From Paenibacillus sp. JNUCC32 (GTDB lineage Bacteria; Bacillota; Bacilli; Paenibacillales; Paenibacillaceae), in contig NZ_CP062260.1 in the NCBI RefSeq assembly GCF_014863545.1, positions 2,356,001 through 2,420,000 on the forward strand: a stretch of DNA of 64,000 nt. The letters run 5' to 3'. Below, piece by piece: positions 1-9,187 of the stretch (position 1 is the stretch's first letter; the number at the start of each line of letters is the position of its first letter). Made by a program: the position numbers and the translations under genes. The notes under the pieces are model-generated. The model was not told where the DNA came from. It did no database searches and saw nothing but the letters and a program-made list of their open reading frames with translations.

Positions 1-1
1 T

Positions 2-1330
2 CACGGGCGCCTTCATGTTATGTATTTCAGCCATTTGGTCAATGAGGATCGGCTGGAGCGGGATCTGCTTCCTCCCATTTTGAATTCCGAAAACCCGCTC
101 GATTTGTTGACGGAGCAATCACAATATGAGCATATAACGGATTCGAAAACCTATGTGGAAGGTATTCTAAGCGGTATGGCCGCGTTTTATTATGAAGATC
201 AAGCTTTCATGATCGATGTTATTTTCCCGACATCCCGGACGGTGGCTGAATCCGAAACGGAATCCATCATTATCGGACCGCATGAAGCGTTTACCGAACA
301 AGCCTATACGAATCTGTCTTTGATCCGCAAGAGAGTGCAAAGTTCTCATCTCAAGGTCATCAAACTTTCCGTCGGCGAAGTTACGAAATCGGATATCTAT
401 GTTCTGTATATCCAGGACATCGCGAATGAGAAATACGTCAAAGAAGTAATAAAGCGGGTCGAAGCTATAGAGATTGATGCCATTCACGATACAAACATGC
501 TGATCCAGTGCATTGACGATGATCCGTACTCGATTTTTGCGCAATTTTTGACCTCAGAGCGGCCGGATACCATTGCCTCCAAGCTGGTTTCGGGACGAGT
601 CGTTGGAATTATGGACGGAAGTCCCACTGCTTTTACCGCGCCCGCCAACTTTTTTGAATTTTTCTCGTCTTCCGACGATTATTACCAGAGGTGGAGCATT
701 GGTACGGCGACCTTGTTCCTAAGGTTTGCAGCCCTTTTGATAACGGTGACGTTGACGGCCCTATATGTCTCGGTTACCTCGTTTCACTATGAAATGATTC
801 CCGAGAATCTGATCCTTACGCTGACGGAGTCCAGAAGCAAAGTGCCGTTTCCTCCCATTTTCGAAGCGCTGCTCATGGAGACGACGATCGAGCTGCTGCG
901 GGAGGCCGGGGCCAGGCTGCCTACCAAGATTGGACAGACTATCGGTATCGTAGGCGGTATCGTCATCGGCCAGGCGGCAGTGCAAGCCGGATTAACCAGT
1001 AATATTCTGATCATCTCCGTCGCCTCTTCGGCCATCGCTTCCTTTGTCATCCCGAACTATGTTATGAGCGCATCTTTTCGCTTGTTCCGTTTCGGGCTTA
1101 TCGTAATGGCCGGTTTGTGGGGGAATATGGGACTAGCGCTTGGCTTGGCCTATATGGTCATTCACTTAAGCGGCTTGACGAGTGTCGGCTCCTCCTATCT
1201 AACACCCATCGCACCATTCGAGCCGTATGACTGGAAAGACGTATTTCTAAGACTTCCCTTTTCCACATTGGCCAAGCGGCCTACCCAAGTCAAAGCCAAA
1301 AACAAGGTCAAATTAAAAATGAAAAGGTGA
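2..1330 (+). CDS. GerA-family spore germination receptor subunit A (5' end outside window)
   Basis: This is the A subunit of a nutrient germinant receptor, an inner-membrane complex of dormant spores that senses nutrients and triggers germination. The reading frame is open to the window edge, and codons before the first ATG (position 20) continue the conserved start of the N-terminal domain, so the N-terminus is missing. Visible are the soluble N-terminal region with a PHEAF segment (family form GPKEGF, residues ~90), then a hydrophobic C-terminal half with about five membrane segments from residue ~230 and the family stretch ending in GLTSVGSPYL-like and LAPF-like motifs. It is shorter than the 532-residue paralogue at 53354 only because of the edge. 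The next gene starts 6 nt after its stop, forming an A-B-C operon. Family assignment is secure; the germinant is unknown. Confidence 0.93.
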   Translation, partial: HGRLHVMYFSHLVNEDRLERDLLPPILNSENPLDLLTEQSQYEHITDSKTYVEGILSGMAAFYYEDQAFMIDVIFPTSRTVAESETESIIIGPHEAFTEQAYTNLSLIRKRVQSSHLKVIKLSVGEVTKSDIYVLYIQDIANEKYVKEVIKRVEAIEIDAIHDTNMLIQCIDDDPYSIFAQFLTSERPDTIASKLVSGRVVGIMDGSPTAFTAPANFFEFFSSSDDYYQRWSIGTATLFLRFAALLITVTLTALYVSVTSFHYEMIPENLILTLTESRSKVPFPPIFEALLMETTIELLREAGARLPTKIGQTIGIVGGIVIGQAAVQAGLTSNILIISVASSAIASFVIPNYVMSASFRLFRFGLIVMAGLWGNMGLALGLAYMVIHLSGLTSVGSSYLTPIAPFEPYDWKDVFLRLPFSTLAKRPTQVKAKNKVKLKMKR

Positions 1331-1336
1331 GGCAAC

Positions 1337-2425
1337 TTGAAGGAAAAACTATCCCAATTTCACACTGCGATCCTCATCTACATGATTCAAACGGGGGTCT
1401 ACGTATTCAGCATTACGCAAGTGGAGGCCCAATATTTTGGCACAAACGGATGGCTTATTACGATCCCGGCATCCATCCTGGTCTGTCTGAACATTTATCA
1501 GATGTACTGGGTGTACCGGCTGGGCGAAGGACAGTCGATTTTCGTCATTCTGGAGAAAAGCATTCCCAAGTTCATACTGGCCCCCTTCTATCTGGCGATC
1601 AGTACGGTATGGGCTTTGATCGGCTGCCTCGTCGCCAAGCAGTACGTGCTGATCTTTCAGATGTTTGCATTCCCGACAACCAACCCGATGGTATTCAAGA
1701 TAGCAATCGATGTCCTCGCTTTCATGCTGCTGACCAAGGGATTGTACAATATCTCCAAAGCTTCCACGGTCTTTTTTTGGTGTACCATTTGGATGAGTTT
1801 GCTGCTGCTGTATTATGCAGGGGAATTTCGTATTGAAAGATTAACCCCCTATATATTTAAAGACAGTTCCAACATGTTGGAAGGAATGTTTCAAATCTAT
1901 TTGGCATACTTGGGTTATGAGTTATGCTTACTGTTGTTTCCCTATACCGATAAGAAAACCAAATTGTTCAGGGCCGTCATCTACGGAAATTTGATACGTT
2001 CGGTATCCTATACCCTCCTCGGCTTTGTTTCGTTTGGCGTCGTTGGCAGCGATATGCTGAAGGTCATGCTGTTCCCGTTACTGGATTTGCTGGCGTATAT
2101 CAAACTTCCGTTTATCGAGCGAATCGAGAATCTTTTTTACGGCTTCTTCCTGTTCACGACCCTCATTACGCTAGTGCTTTATTTCTGGGCAGCGGGCGAA
2201 AGCACCCAACGTGTATTTCCAAAAATCAAGATGAATGTGCAGTATTTCTTTATCATTCTTGCAGCACTGCTGATATCCTACATACCCTCCGTATTGAACC
2301 GAATCCGGGAGTGGCTTCTGATTCTGGGTTACATCCAAATCGGGTTTGCTTACATCATGCCGTTGATACTAATTATGCTGCTGCTGTGGCAGCGCAGAAA
2401 AAGGCAGCGTGATGCGCAATGTTAA
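1337..2425 (+). CDS. GerB-type spore germination permease (endospore germination APC family)
   Basis: This is the polytopic B subunit of a germinant receptor, related to amino-acid permeases and thought to bind the germinant in the spore inner membrane. The protein has 362 residues and about ten hydrophobic segments, starting with the FHTAILIYMIQTGVYVFSI helix typical of the N-terminus. The start is TTG at 1337, chosen because AAAGGTGAGG (1323-1332) ends a few bases upstream and the upstream A gene stops at 1330. The stop overlaps the ATG of the C subunit by 7 nt, which implies translational coupling. Charged residues cluster in the cytoplasmic tail (WQRRKRQRD). Family is certain from layout and order; ligand specificity cannot be read. 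Confidence 0.93.
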   Translation: MKEKLSQFHTAILIYMIQTGVYVFSITQVEAQYFGTNGWLITIPASILVCLNIYQMYWVYRLGEGQSIFVILEKSIPKFILAPFYLAISTVWALIGCLVAKQYVLIFQMFAFPTTNPMVFKIAIDVLAFMLLTKGLYNISKASTVFFWCTIWMSLLLLYYAGEFRIERLTPYIFKDSSNMLEGMFQIYLAYLGYELCLLLFPYTDKKTKLFRAVIYGNLIRSVSYTLLGFVSFGVVGSDMLKVMLFPLLDLLAYIKLPFIERIENLFYGFFLFTTLITLVLYFWAAGESTQRVFPKIKMNVQYFFIILAALLISYIPSVLNRIREWLLILGYIQIGFAYIMPLILIMLLLWQRRKRQRDAQC

Positions 2426-3528
2426 AAAAATATGCATGCTTGTTCCTACTCTTATGCATCCTTCCTCTAGCAGGCTGCGGCGATCAACGCATCCTGGAAG
2501 ATCTGGGGTTCATCCAGACGACCAGTTATGACTTGCTGCCGGATGGCAATTTATCGATATCGGTCTCCATTCCGCAAGCGGACCCGGAAACTACCTCTAA
2601 GCGGGAAGTGCTGACGGCAACGGCCAAGAGCAGCAAAGAAGCGAAGATGATTATGTCCAGACAAACCGGCATGCTGCTGGTAAGCGGGCAATTGCGGAAC
2701 GTCCTGTTCGGGCTTTCGATGGCGGAACAGGGGCTGCACGGACATCTGGATACCTTGTACAGGGATCCTTCCATATCATCTCAAGTAAAAATAAGCGTGG
2801 TTGAAGGAAATGCCGGCGAACTGTTAATAGACGATTACAAGCAGCATCCGCGAACAGGGCGGTATATCGACATGCTGCTTGAAAAGGAGGCGCTCGGTCA
2901 GACCATTCCCAAGGTAACGCTGTTCAACTTTGCCAGGGATTATTTCGATCAGGGCGTAGATCCGGTTGCTCCAATAATTAAGAAGCATGACAAGAACTAC
3001 ATTACGACGAACGGAATTGCTTTATTTAAAGATGATCGCTATGTTGCTAAGATCGAGCCGCAGGATGCATTGATTTTCTCCTTTCTGAAGGGCAAGTTCA
3101 GAGAAGGTCAACTTAACATTGATCTATCGGAGGATCCTAAGGACAAGAAAGAAGTCGTCATGTTCAGTTCATTGATCAGCTCACGAAAAGTCAAGGTCGT
3201 GCACGGAGACCAGGGCATTGACAAAGTGATGTTTTACGTCAAGGTTTCCGGGTCCGTACTGGAATACATCGGCGATGCCAGGTTAAGCAATGACCGCGAA
3301 CGGCATGAGCTGGAGCAGCGAATCAGCCAATATATCACGAAAAAAGGAAATGCCATGATCTCGATCATGAAACAACATCAGATAGACAGCCTCGGAATCG
3401 GCAGGTACGTCCGTAACCGGATTGGCTATGAGCAATGGAAAAAGATGGACTGGCGGCAAGAATTGCAAAAGCTGCAGGTCGAATGCGTGATTGACGTTCA
3501 TATCAAAGATTACGGGAAATTTAGATAA
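2419..3528 (+). CDS. Ger(x)C-family spore germination lipoprotein
   Basis: This is the C subunit of the germinant receptor, a lipoprotein anchored on the outer face of the spore inner membrane. The 369-residue protein begins with a lipoprotein signal peptide and lipobox LPLAGC (cysteine at ~20), followed by the family's ILEDLGFIQTTSYD opening, equivalent to the ELN..SIV..TSID motif of the second copy. The C-terminal domain contains the expected long helix (HELEQRISQYITKKGNAMISIMKQHQIDSLG region split over residues ~295-325). The ATG at 2419 overlaps the permease stop and has no strong ribosome-binding site, so it is probably coupled. A rho-independent terminator follows at 3536. Confidence 0.93.
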   Translation: MLKKYACLFLLLCILPLAGCGDQRILEDLGFIQTTSYDLLPDGNLSISVSIPQADPETTSKREVLTATAKSSKEAKMIMSRQTGMLLVSGQLRNVLFGLSMAEQGLHGHLDTLYRDPSISSQVKISVVEGNAGELLIDDYKQHPRTGRYIDMLLEKEALGQTIPKVTLFNFARDYFDQGVDPVAPIIKKHDKNYITTNGIALFKDDRYVAKIEPQDALIFSFLKGKFREGQLNIDLSEDPKDKKEVVMFSSLISSRKVKVVHGDQGIDKVMFYVKVSGSVLEYIGDARLSNDRERHELEQRISQYITKKGNAMISIMKQHQIDSLGIGRYVRNRIGYEQWKKMDWRQELQKLQVECVIDVHIKDYGKFR

Positions 3529-3535
3529 AACTTGG

Positions 3536-3562
3536 AAAGACCCCAACCGGGGTCTTTTTTAT
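3536..3562 (+). terminator. Rho-independent terminator of the first ger operon
   Basis: The stem AAAGACCCC / GGGGTCTTT with a 3-nt centre is followed directly by a T-run. It lies 8 nt after the stop of the gerC-type gene and separates the ger operon from the urease promoter region. Confidence 0.9.
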
Positions 3563-3614
3563 TGCCTAAAGAAATCGATTCCATATGAGGTTTCGTTAAA
3601 ACTCGTGAGCTATA

Positions 3615-3631
3615 TGTTATGTATTATAACA
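3615..3631 (+). promoter_or_regulatory. GlnR/TnrA box I upstream of urease promoter
   Basis: TGTTATGTATTATAACA fits the GlnR/TnrA consensus TGTNAN7TNACA at every fixed position. Its centre (3623) is about 50 bp upstream of the start point predicted from the promoter at 3638-3666. That is the position from which TnrA-type regulators activate in Bacillus. Confidence 0.8.
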
Positions 3632-3637
3632 TTAATA

Positions 3638-3666
3638 TTGACTATTTCTTTGTCTAATGCTACATT
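3638..3666 (+). promoter_or_regulatory. Probable sigma-A promoter of the urease operon
   Basis: TTGACT (-35, 3638-3643, five of six consensus bases) and TACATT (-10, 3661-3666, four of six) are separated by 17 bp. The -35 starts 6 bp after box I. A transcript from about 3673 would have a ~90-nt leader before ureAB. Confidence 0.65.
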
Positions 3667-3720
3667 TATCCAAAATAAACACCTTTGCACAGCAGGTCAA
3701 TCGATGTCAAACCTTATTTA

Positions 3721-3737
3721 TGTTATGAATATTAACA
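3721..3737 (+). promoter_or_regulatory. GlnR/TnrA box II inside the urease leader
   Basis: TGTTATGAATATTAACA again matches TGTNAN7TNACA at every fixed base. It sits ~56 bp after the predicted transcription start and 28 bp before the ureAB start codon. A protein bound here would be placed to block elongation rather than activate. Confidence 0.78.
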
Positions 3738-3764
3738 CATCTGAATGCAAAAGGAGTGGCTAAG

Positions 3765-4409
3765 ATGCATTTAACTTACCAGGAGAGAGACAAATTAATG
3801 CTTTTTCTGGCAATGGAATTAGCGCAAAAACGACTAGCCCGCGGGTTGAAATTAAACTACCCGGAGGCGGCCGCACTCATTTCAGGTTTTGTTGTCGAAG
3901 GTGCTCGTGATGGTAAGTCCGTAGCCGAATTAATGGAGGAAGCCCGCCATGTGCTGTCAGCGGATCAAGTGATGGACGGCGTCGCCCATCTCCTCAGGGA
4001 AGTTCAAGTCGAAGCTACCTTTGTGGATGGCACCAAGCTGGTCAGCGTTCATGACCCGATTCAAGGCGTTCCGGTCCCTTCAGGCATTGTTGCAGGTGAA
4101 TACGACCTGCGAGACGAGCCGATTCAGCTGGTGCCGGACCGGCCCCGCATTACGCGTGAGGTTACAAATAGCGGCGACCGTCCGATTCAAGTAGGATCGC
4201 ACTTCCATTTTTACGAATGCAATCCCGCCTTGTTATTCGACCGGAACGGAACGCAAGGATACAGGCTCGATATCGCCTCCGGCTTGTCGGCAAGATTCGA
4301 GCCCGGGGAAATCACGAAGGTGACGCTTGTTCAAATTGGCGGGAGCCAGGAAATTCATGGTTTTGCAGGTCTGACGAACGGAAAAACCAATGGGATGGTG
4401 AGCTTATGA
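3765..4409 (+). CDS. ureAB: Urease gamma-beta fusion subunit
   Basis: This encodes the two small structural subunits of urease, which hydrolyses urea to ammonia and carbamate in the cytoplasm. Residues 1-100 are a complete gamma subunit ([12 protein letters not shown] start, LNYPEA, VEGARDG); residues ~103-214 are a complete beta subunit ([37 protein letters not shown]). Separate subunits are the rule in Bacillus; fused gamma-beta chains are known from other bacteria such as Helicobacter. ATG 3765 is chosen because AGGAG ends 8 nt before it, while an upstream in-frame GTG at 3756 overlaps that ribosome-binding site. The stop overlaps the ureC start as ATGA. Two GlnR/TnrA boxes upstream imply nitrogen control. 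Confidence 0.95.
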   Translation: MHLTYQERDKLMLFLAMELAQKRLARGLKLNYPEAAALISGFVVEGARDGKSVAELMEEARHVLSADQVMDGVAHLLREVQVEATFVDGTKLVSVHDPIQGVPVPSGIVAGEYDLRDEPIQLVPDRPRITREVTNSGDRPIQVGSHFHFYECNPALLFDRNGTQGYRLDIASGLSARFEPGEITKVTLVQIGGSQEIHGFAGLTNGKTNGMVSL

Positions 4410-6118
4410 CAACAATCGATCGCGCGACCTATGCCAGCATGTATGGACCTACGACAGGGGATCGGGTAAGGCTTGCCGACACCTCCCTCTGGCTTGAGAT
4501 AGAGAAGGATTATACCGTTTATGGGGATGAATGCGTCTTCGGCGGCGGTAAAGTGATACGTGACGGCATGGGACAACATCCGCTCGCGACCCGCGCGGAA
4601 GGGGCACTGGATCTGGTCATTACGAATGCCATCATTGTGGATACCTGGGGAATCGTGAAAGCGGACATCGGGATTAAGGACGGGTACATCAGAGGCATCG
4701 GAAAAGCAGGTAATCCGCTTATGATGGATGGTGTCACCGACGGCATGATCATCGGCGTGGGCACGGAAGTCATTTCCGGAGAGAACTTGATCGTAACGGC
4801 CGGCGGCGTGGATTCGCATGTGCATTTCATCAGTCCGCAGCAAGTCGAAATCGCGCTCCAGAGCGGGATCACTACATTCGTTGGGGGAGGCACCGGTCCC
4901 GCAACGGGCACATTGGCAACCAATTGTACGTCGGGGGTATGGAACTTGCAGCGAATGCTGCAAGCGACCGATGCACTGCCGATCAATATGGTTTTTCTGG
5001 GACGAGGAAACAGCAGTCGTCCCGAAGCGCTGGCCGAACAAGTCCATGCCGGGGCGGCTGGACTCAAAATCCACGAAGACTGGGGCAGCACGCCCTACGT
5101 CATCGACAAGTGCCTGAGCGTTGCCGAAGAACTGGATGTGCAGGTCAACATCCATACCGACACGTTGAACGAAGCCGGTTATGTTGAAGACAGCCTGCGC
5201 TCCTTTAACGACCGGGCGATTCATACCTACCATACCGAAGGTGCGGGAGGCGGTCATGCACCGGATCTGCTGCGGGTTGCCTCCATGCCGAATGTACTCC
5301 CCTCCTCGACCAGTCCAACCATGCCATATACAGTGAATACGGTTGACGAGCATCTGGATATGCTGATGATCTGCCATCATCTGGATCCGCGTATTCCCGA
5401 GGATGTTGCCTTCGCCGCGTCACGGATTCGTGCGGAAACGATCGGGGCGGAAGATATTTTGCATGACATCGGGGCGATCAGCATGACCAGTTCCGATTCG
5501 CAGGCAATGGGACGGGTTGGTGAGGTCGCTATCCGTACATGGCAAACGGCCGACAAAATGAAACAGCAGCGCGGTCCGCTCGGGCCGGATTCCAAATCGG
5601 ACAATTTCCGCATCAAGCGATATATCGCCAAATATACCATTAACCCGGCCATGACGCATGGGATATCCGATTATGTCGGTTCCGTCGAGGTAGGAAAAAT
5701 GGCCGATCTCGTACTTTGGAAACCCGCCTTCTTCGGAGCTAAACCGGAGATCGTGCTGAAGAGCGGCATGATTGTCCATGCCGTCATGGGAGATCCCAAC
5801 GCTTCCATCGCTACACCGCAGCCGTATATGTATCGGCCGATGTTCGGCAGCTATGGCGGCGCTCAGGCAGCGCTAAGCGCCACCTTCGTTTCCCAAGCCT
5901 CCCTGCAATTAGGGACGCTGGATCCATTAGGATTGCGTAAGCAGCTCCTGCCTGTAAGGAACTGCCGAACCGTGAGAAAGGCGGATCTTGTCCACAATGG
6001 GGAGACGCCGGAAATCATGGTCGATCCGGCGAACTACGCCGTAACCGTTAACGGCGAGAAGCTGACAAGCGCCCCATCGTCTCATCTGCCGTTATCCCAA
6101 CGCTATTTCCTTGTATAA
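4406..6118 (+). CDS. ureC: Urease alpha (catalytic) subunit
   Basis: This is the nickel-containing catalytic subunit of urease. At 570 residues it has family-typical length. All metal and active-site residues are visible, each shifted by +4 from Klebsiella numbering: nickel ligands His138, His140, carbamylated Lys221 (GLKIHED), His250, His276 and Asp364, and flap residues Cys323-His324 (MICHHLDP). The ATG at 4406 overlaps the ureAB stop by 4 nt; longer in-frame starts inside ureAB are rejected for that reason. No ureE, F, G, D or H follows: the next gene is convergent. B. subtilis also has ureABC without accessory genes, so activity is possible, but maturation must rely on genes elsewhere or be inefficient. 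Confidence 0.97.
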   Translation: MTTIDRATYASMYGPTTGDRVRLADTSLWLEIEKDYTVYGDECVFGGGKVIRDGMGQHPLATRAEGALDLVITNAIIVDTWGIVKADIGIKDGYIRGIGKAGNPLMMDGVTDGMIIGVGTEVISGENLIVTAGGVDSHVHFISPQQVEIALQSGITTFVGGGTGPATGTLATNCTSGVWNLQRMLQATDALPINMVFLGRGNSSRPEALAEQVHAGAAGLKIHEDWGSTPYVIDKCLSVAEELDVQVNIHTDTLNEAGYVEDSLRSFNDRAIHTYHTEGAGGGHAPDLLRVASMPNVLPSSTSPTMPYTVNTVDEHLDMLMICHHLDPRIPEDVAFAASRIRAETIGAEDILHDIGAISMTSSDSQAMGRVGEVAIRTWQTADKMKQQRGPLGPDSKSDNFRIKRYIAKYTINPAMTHGISDYVGSVEVGKMADLVLWKPAFFGAKPEIVLKSGMIVHAVMGDPNASIATPQPYMYRPMFGSYGGAQAALSATFVSQASLQLGTLDPLGLRKQLLPVRNCRTVRKADLVHNGETPEIMVDPANYAVTVNGEKLTSAPSSHLPLSQRYFLV

Positions 6119-6171
6119 TGGCCAAAGATACATGCAAGCGTAATTAAGTATACCTGCGATAATCCACATAT

Positions 6172-6220
6172 AAACGAACAACCATGAGCAGCTCGGCTTG
6201 CCGCTCATGGTTGTTCGTTT
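6172..6220. terminator. Bidirectional terminator between ureC and the convergent oxidoreductase gene
   Basis: An 18-bp perfect stem (6172-6189 with 6203-6220) has a 13-nt loop and is followed by TATT on the plus strand. The 3' arm touches the stop codon of the convergent gene, so one hairpin serves both transcripts. Confidence 0.9.
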
Positions 6221-7320
6221 TATTCATAGCTTCTCAGCAGCGCATGCGAGCATGCCGTCTGAAGATCCCTCCAGCAGCGATTGATTTCGGAATCTTCCAT
6301 GGCAGCAGATAAACCGAACAGCGGAAACAGCTGTTGGCCGCAGAATAACGCTGCTTGAGCTGTTTCGATGCTTTGGGCCGTTACATGTGCCTCCGTGGCA
6401 TCCGATATGGCACCGTTAGCCATCAACTCTGCCCATGACGCTTCTACCCACTTATAAAAATCAGCGATCGATAGATGCAATGCCGCTTTATTCTCGTTCA
6501 GCTTGCCGATCACATGGGAGGAACTCCCCCGCTTGACCGCAAGCGATTCCGCCGTTTCAAGGAAATGCTCAGCGATCCCGACTGCAACACCGGCAAAGGA
6601 TACTTGAGCAAACGGAAGGAATGGATAGCGATATATCGGCTCGTCCTCATACCCTTTCGTTTCCGTAAGCGAGAATGTCATCTCTTCCGGAACGAATGCC
6701 TCTACAGCGGATATGGTGTGGCTCCCTGTTGCCCGAAGGCCAAAGGCATTCCAATCCTGCTGGATTTCGATCTGGTCAGGATTCATGATAAAGGACCGGA
6801 TCTCGGGTTCGCCCTGATCTTCAGTCGGCTCGCCAGGGGCATCTTGTAGCGTGGAATCCTGTTCAACAACTGCGTTGGCCGTAAAGGTCGTGGCATAAGT
6901 AGACCCGCTGCAATACTTCCAGCTGCCAGTCACGATATAACCGCCGTCCACCTGTCTGGCGGTACCTGTCGGCATGCCGCTGCCCGCAATCACCGCTTCG
7001 CGGCGCGCAAACACCCGGCGGCTGATATCCGAACTCATCAGCGCGGCAAAGAATCCTCCGCCTGCTCCTATCGTAACCAGCCATCCCAGGTTGCCGTCGA
7101 TGCGGGCACTTTCTTGGAAGATACGCGTTGCATCCGGCAGAGGGGTCATCCTTCCTTCCAGCTCGTCGGGAACAAACAGGTGAAACAAACGATGATCATA
7201 TATGGTTTTCAGCACGTCGGGAGTTACTTGTCTATGCTTGTCCATCCCAAGCGCTTGTTCTCTTATGGTTTGAATCTCTTGCTCCGTAAATACCATGTCT
7301 CCACCGCTTTCCGTGATCAT
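6220..7320 (-). CDS. Acyl-CoA dehydrogenase-fold flavoprotein (HpaB/HsaA-like oxidoreductase or monooxygenase)
   Basis: The protein has 366 residues with the acyl-CoA dehydrogenase fold. It has an N-terminal helical domain with ESARIDGNLGWLV, a middle beta domain (TGSWKYCSGSTYATTFTANA, residues ~130-150) and a C-terminal four-helix region. The pattern resembles flavin-dependent monooxygenases of the HsaA/DszC group more than true acyl-CoA dehydrogenases; the canonical catalytic glutamate region is not recognisable. Substrate is unknown. The first ATG (7320) has a weak ribosome-binding site; the ATG at 7296 (MVFTEQEIQ) is preceded by GGTGGAG and may be the real start. It is monocistronic and convergent to ureC, and shares that operon's terminator. 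Nothing in the context points to a pathway. Confidence 0.7.
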   Translation of the reverse strand: MITESGGDMVFTEQEIQTIREQALGMDKHRQVTPDVLKTIYDHRLFHLFVPDELEGRMTPLPDATRIFQESARIDGNLGWLVTIGAGGGFFAALMSSDISRRVFARREAVIAGSGMPTGTARQVDGGYIVTGSWKYCSGSTYATTFTANAVVEQDSTLQDAPGEPTEDQGEPEIRSFIMNPDQIEIQQDWNAFGLRATGSHTISAVEAFVPEEMTFSLTETKGYEDEPIYRYPFLPFAQVSFAGVAVGIAEHFLETAESLAVKRGSSSHVIGKLNENKAALHLSIADFYKWVEASWAELMANGAISDATEAHVTAQSIETAQAALFCGQQLFPLFGLSAAMEDSEINRCWRDLQTACSHALLRSYE

Positions 7321-7378
7321 TTCTCTTTCATAATGATCGTCTGCTCTTTATGAAATCATAATCTATGAATTTATTAAT

Positions 7379-9187
7379 CTATTCTTTAGGAGCCGTTTCC
7401 TCGATCTGGATTAACGCCTTTTCCAGGGAGCGCATCAAAGACACTCGTTGTATCCTATGATCCTCATAAGTGCTCAACAGTTGATCGATTTCAGTTTGCA
7501 TGCTGCCCTTTACGGCATCCGAGCCGGACAATTCAGATAATCCTAGGCTTTCTGCATCTAACTGCCGCAATTCCTCCATGAAGCCTGTCTCCGTAAGATT
7601 CATTTCCATCATTTCACTTAACAGCGACTTCAGCTTCGCAGCCTTAGCCAGTCGTTGTTCATGACTCCACTGCTCCTTTGGACTCGATGCATCCACAAGC
7701 GAGACGCTGTAGTGCCGCATGGCATCCAGCTCGCCGGAGTAAGCTAAAGCACCTGTCTGAATCAGATGACGTATGCGGTACTCGATGAAAAAGTCGGAAA
7801 CGGTTAATTCCCCCTGTCCGATGACCTCGCCAATGACCCGAGCGGATTTCTTGAAGAATCCATGCCTGGCTTCAAGGCGGTATACGGTTTTCAGAATTTC
7901 TTCATCGTAGTACGACTCTGGAACGGTGCACAGCATATCACCTTGAAGCACCCGAAGGAACCCGCCTTCGCTCAAAAGGCGCTCCCAGTCTGCGCGATAA
8001 CCAGCCTGCTCTTGCAGCGACAATGGGACCGGCTCGGCTGCGTCCAGAACATGCTGGAGCTGATTCGCGTTCATTTCAAATGTTCCTTTGAACCATTGAT
8101 TTGGATTTTGCTGATGAAGCACGCTTGTCGCATTCACCAATCTTACCTCAGAATGATCCGGCATTAAGGTCAACAATCTTCGCAGGCCCAGCTGTTCCGC
8201 CGCGGAATCGCCGGCCCAGATCAGGCATGGCATTTCTTTCATCTGCTGAGGCAAGGTCAGCCACGCGAACGCTGCCTGCAGCATCGTTAATTTCCTGTCT
8301 TCCGCATGCGCGGTGTTATAACGTTCCTCAAACCACTGCTTTCGGGCGGAGAACGAACGGGCGAAAGCATGATCGTTCGGAAGCGGTCCGGCCATGAGAT
8401 TATCGCCTAATGTCACTACGATTTCACCGGGTTTCGACAGCAGCATGATCCTGAGCGATCCTGCCGTCGACTCATCAAAGGCAATATGGATTCGCGATAC
8501 GTTCCCGCGATGAATCGGCGATTCCCGCAGGTAGGCTTCATTCCCCATCGCCCATTCTTTATCGAACGCCTCAAGGAAGAGCTCCAGACTTTGATGCTTA
8601 CCATCTGCAAGCAGCTTGGCCGATTCGGTATTCATCCGGTCCTTCAGCTTCAAGAGCTTTTCAGAGAAATGGTTAATGGCCGTGCTCTTTCCCTTTCGAT
8701 ATTCCTTCAGGGTCATATGCTCGCGGAGTGGAACAGACGGATCGTACATACTCTGTCCTTTCCATCCGGAATATGCGAAAGTACGAGCGATTCCGATAAC
8801 CCCCATCGCATCAAGCCGATCCGCGTCTTGGACAATTTGGCCTTCCAACGTTTGCATAGCACTCCCTGTTCCGCCTGAGAATGACATCGTACCGATGATC
8901 CCCAGCACACGCTCCTGATCAGATGCTTCTACGCCGGCTTGCTCCAACCAATGGCGAACCCGCTCGTATCCTGCTTCTTTTGATTCGTTCAATTTCTCGT
9001 CGGCTACGTCATGGAGGACTGCCGATAACTCACATATGTATACGTTGGCGCCTTCAAGATGAGCCAGTATCCGGGCGATGCGGGTGACACGCTGAATGTG
9101 CCACCAGTCGTGGCCGCTTGCTTCCCCTTCGTGTACGGCCCGAGCAAAGTCTCGGGCTTGCCGAATGATATCACTCTGAGTTTTCAT
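7379..9187 (-). CDS. HD-domain phosphohydrolase fused to DUF1835 and DUF3658 domains
   Basis: The 602-residue protein has three parts. Residues ~1-215 are an HD phosphohydrolase of the YpgQ/YedJ type: His in HDWWHIQRV, the HD pair in LSAVLHDVADEK and a later Asp in VQDADRLDAMG form the metal site expected for nucleotide hydrolysis. Residues ~230-365 look like DUF1835 (SRIHIAFDESTAGSLR, then GPLP, and CLIWAGDSAAEQLGLRRLL). Residues ~390-510 look like DUF3658 (RADWERLLSEGGFLRVL ... RVIGEVIGQ ... EYRIRHLIQTGAL). A charged tail follows. A second DUF1835/DUF3658 protein lacking the HD part lies at 62693. The function of the DUF half is unknown. It is monocistronic, with a divergent glycosyltransferase gene upstream. 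Confidence 0.75.
   Translation of the reverse strand: MKTQSDIIRQARDFARAVHEGEASGHDWWHIQRVTRIARILAHLEGANVYICELSAVLHDVADEKLNESKEAGYERVRHWLEQAGVEASDQERVLGIIGTMSFSGGTGSAMQTLEGQIVQDADRLDAMGVIGIARTFAYSGWKGQSMYDPSVPLREHMTLKEYRKGKSTAINHFSEKLLKLKDRMNTESAKLLADGKHQSLELFLEAFDKEWAMGNEAYLRESPIHRGNVSRIHIAFDESTAGSLRIMLLSKPGEIVVTLGDNLMAGPLPNDHAFARSFSARKQWFEERYNTAHAEDRKLTMLQAAFAWLTLPQQMKEMPCLIWAGDSAAEQLGLRRLLTLMPDHSEVRLVNATSVLHQQNPNQWFKGTFEMNANQLQHVLDAAEPVPLSLQEQAGYRADWERLLSEGGFLRVLQGDMLCTVPESYYDEEILKTVYRLEARHGFFKKSARVIGEVIGQGELTVSDFFIEYRIRHLIQTGALAYSGELDAMRHYSVSLVDASSPKEQWSHEQRLAKAAKLKSLLSEMMEMNLTETGFMEELRQLDAESLGLSELSGSDAVKGSMQTEIDQLLSTYEDHRIQRVSLMRSLEKALIQIEETAPKE

Noticed and set aside
1327..1836. 169-codon frame starting at 1327 on the plus strand
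   Set aside because: It is out of frame with the GerB-type gene that covers the same bases and lacks any recognisable domain.
4217..4405. Upstream in-frame extension of ureC into ureAB
   Set aside because: The family start [19 protein letters not shown] is at 4406, forming an ATGA overlap; the extension has no similarity to urease.
4355..5380. Long open reading frame (341 codons) antisense to ureC
   Set aside because: It is fully inside ureC, has no family resemblance and follows from the codon use of the GC-rich third positions of ureC.
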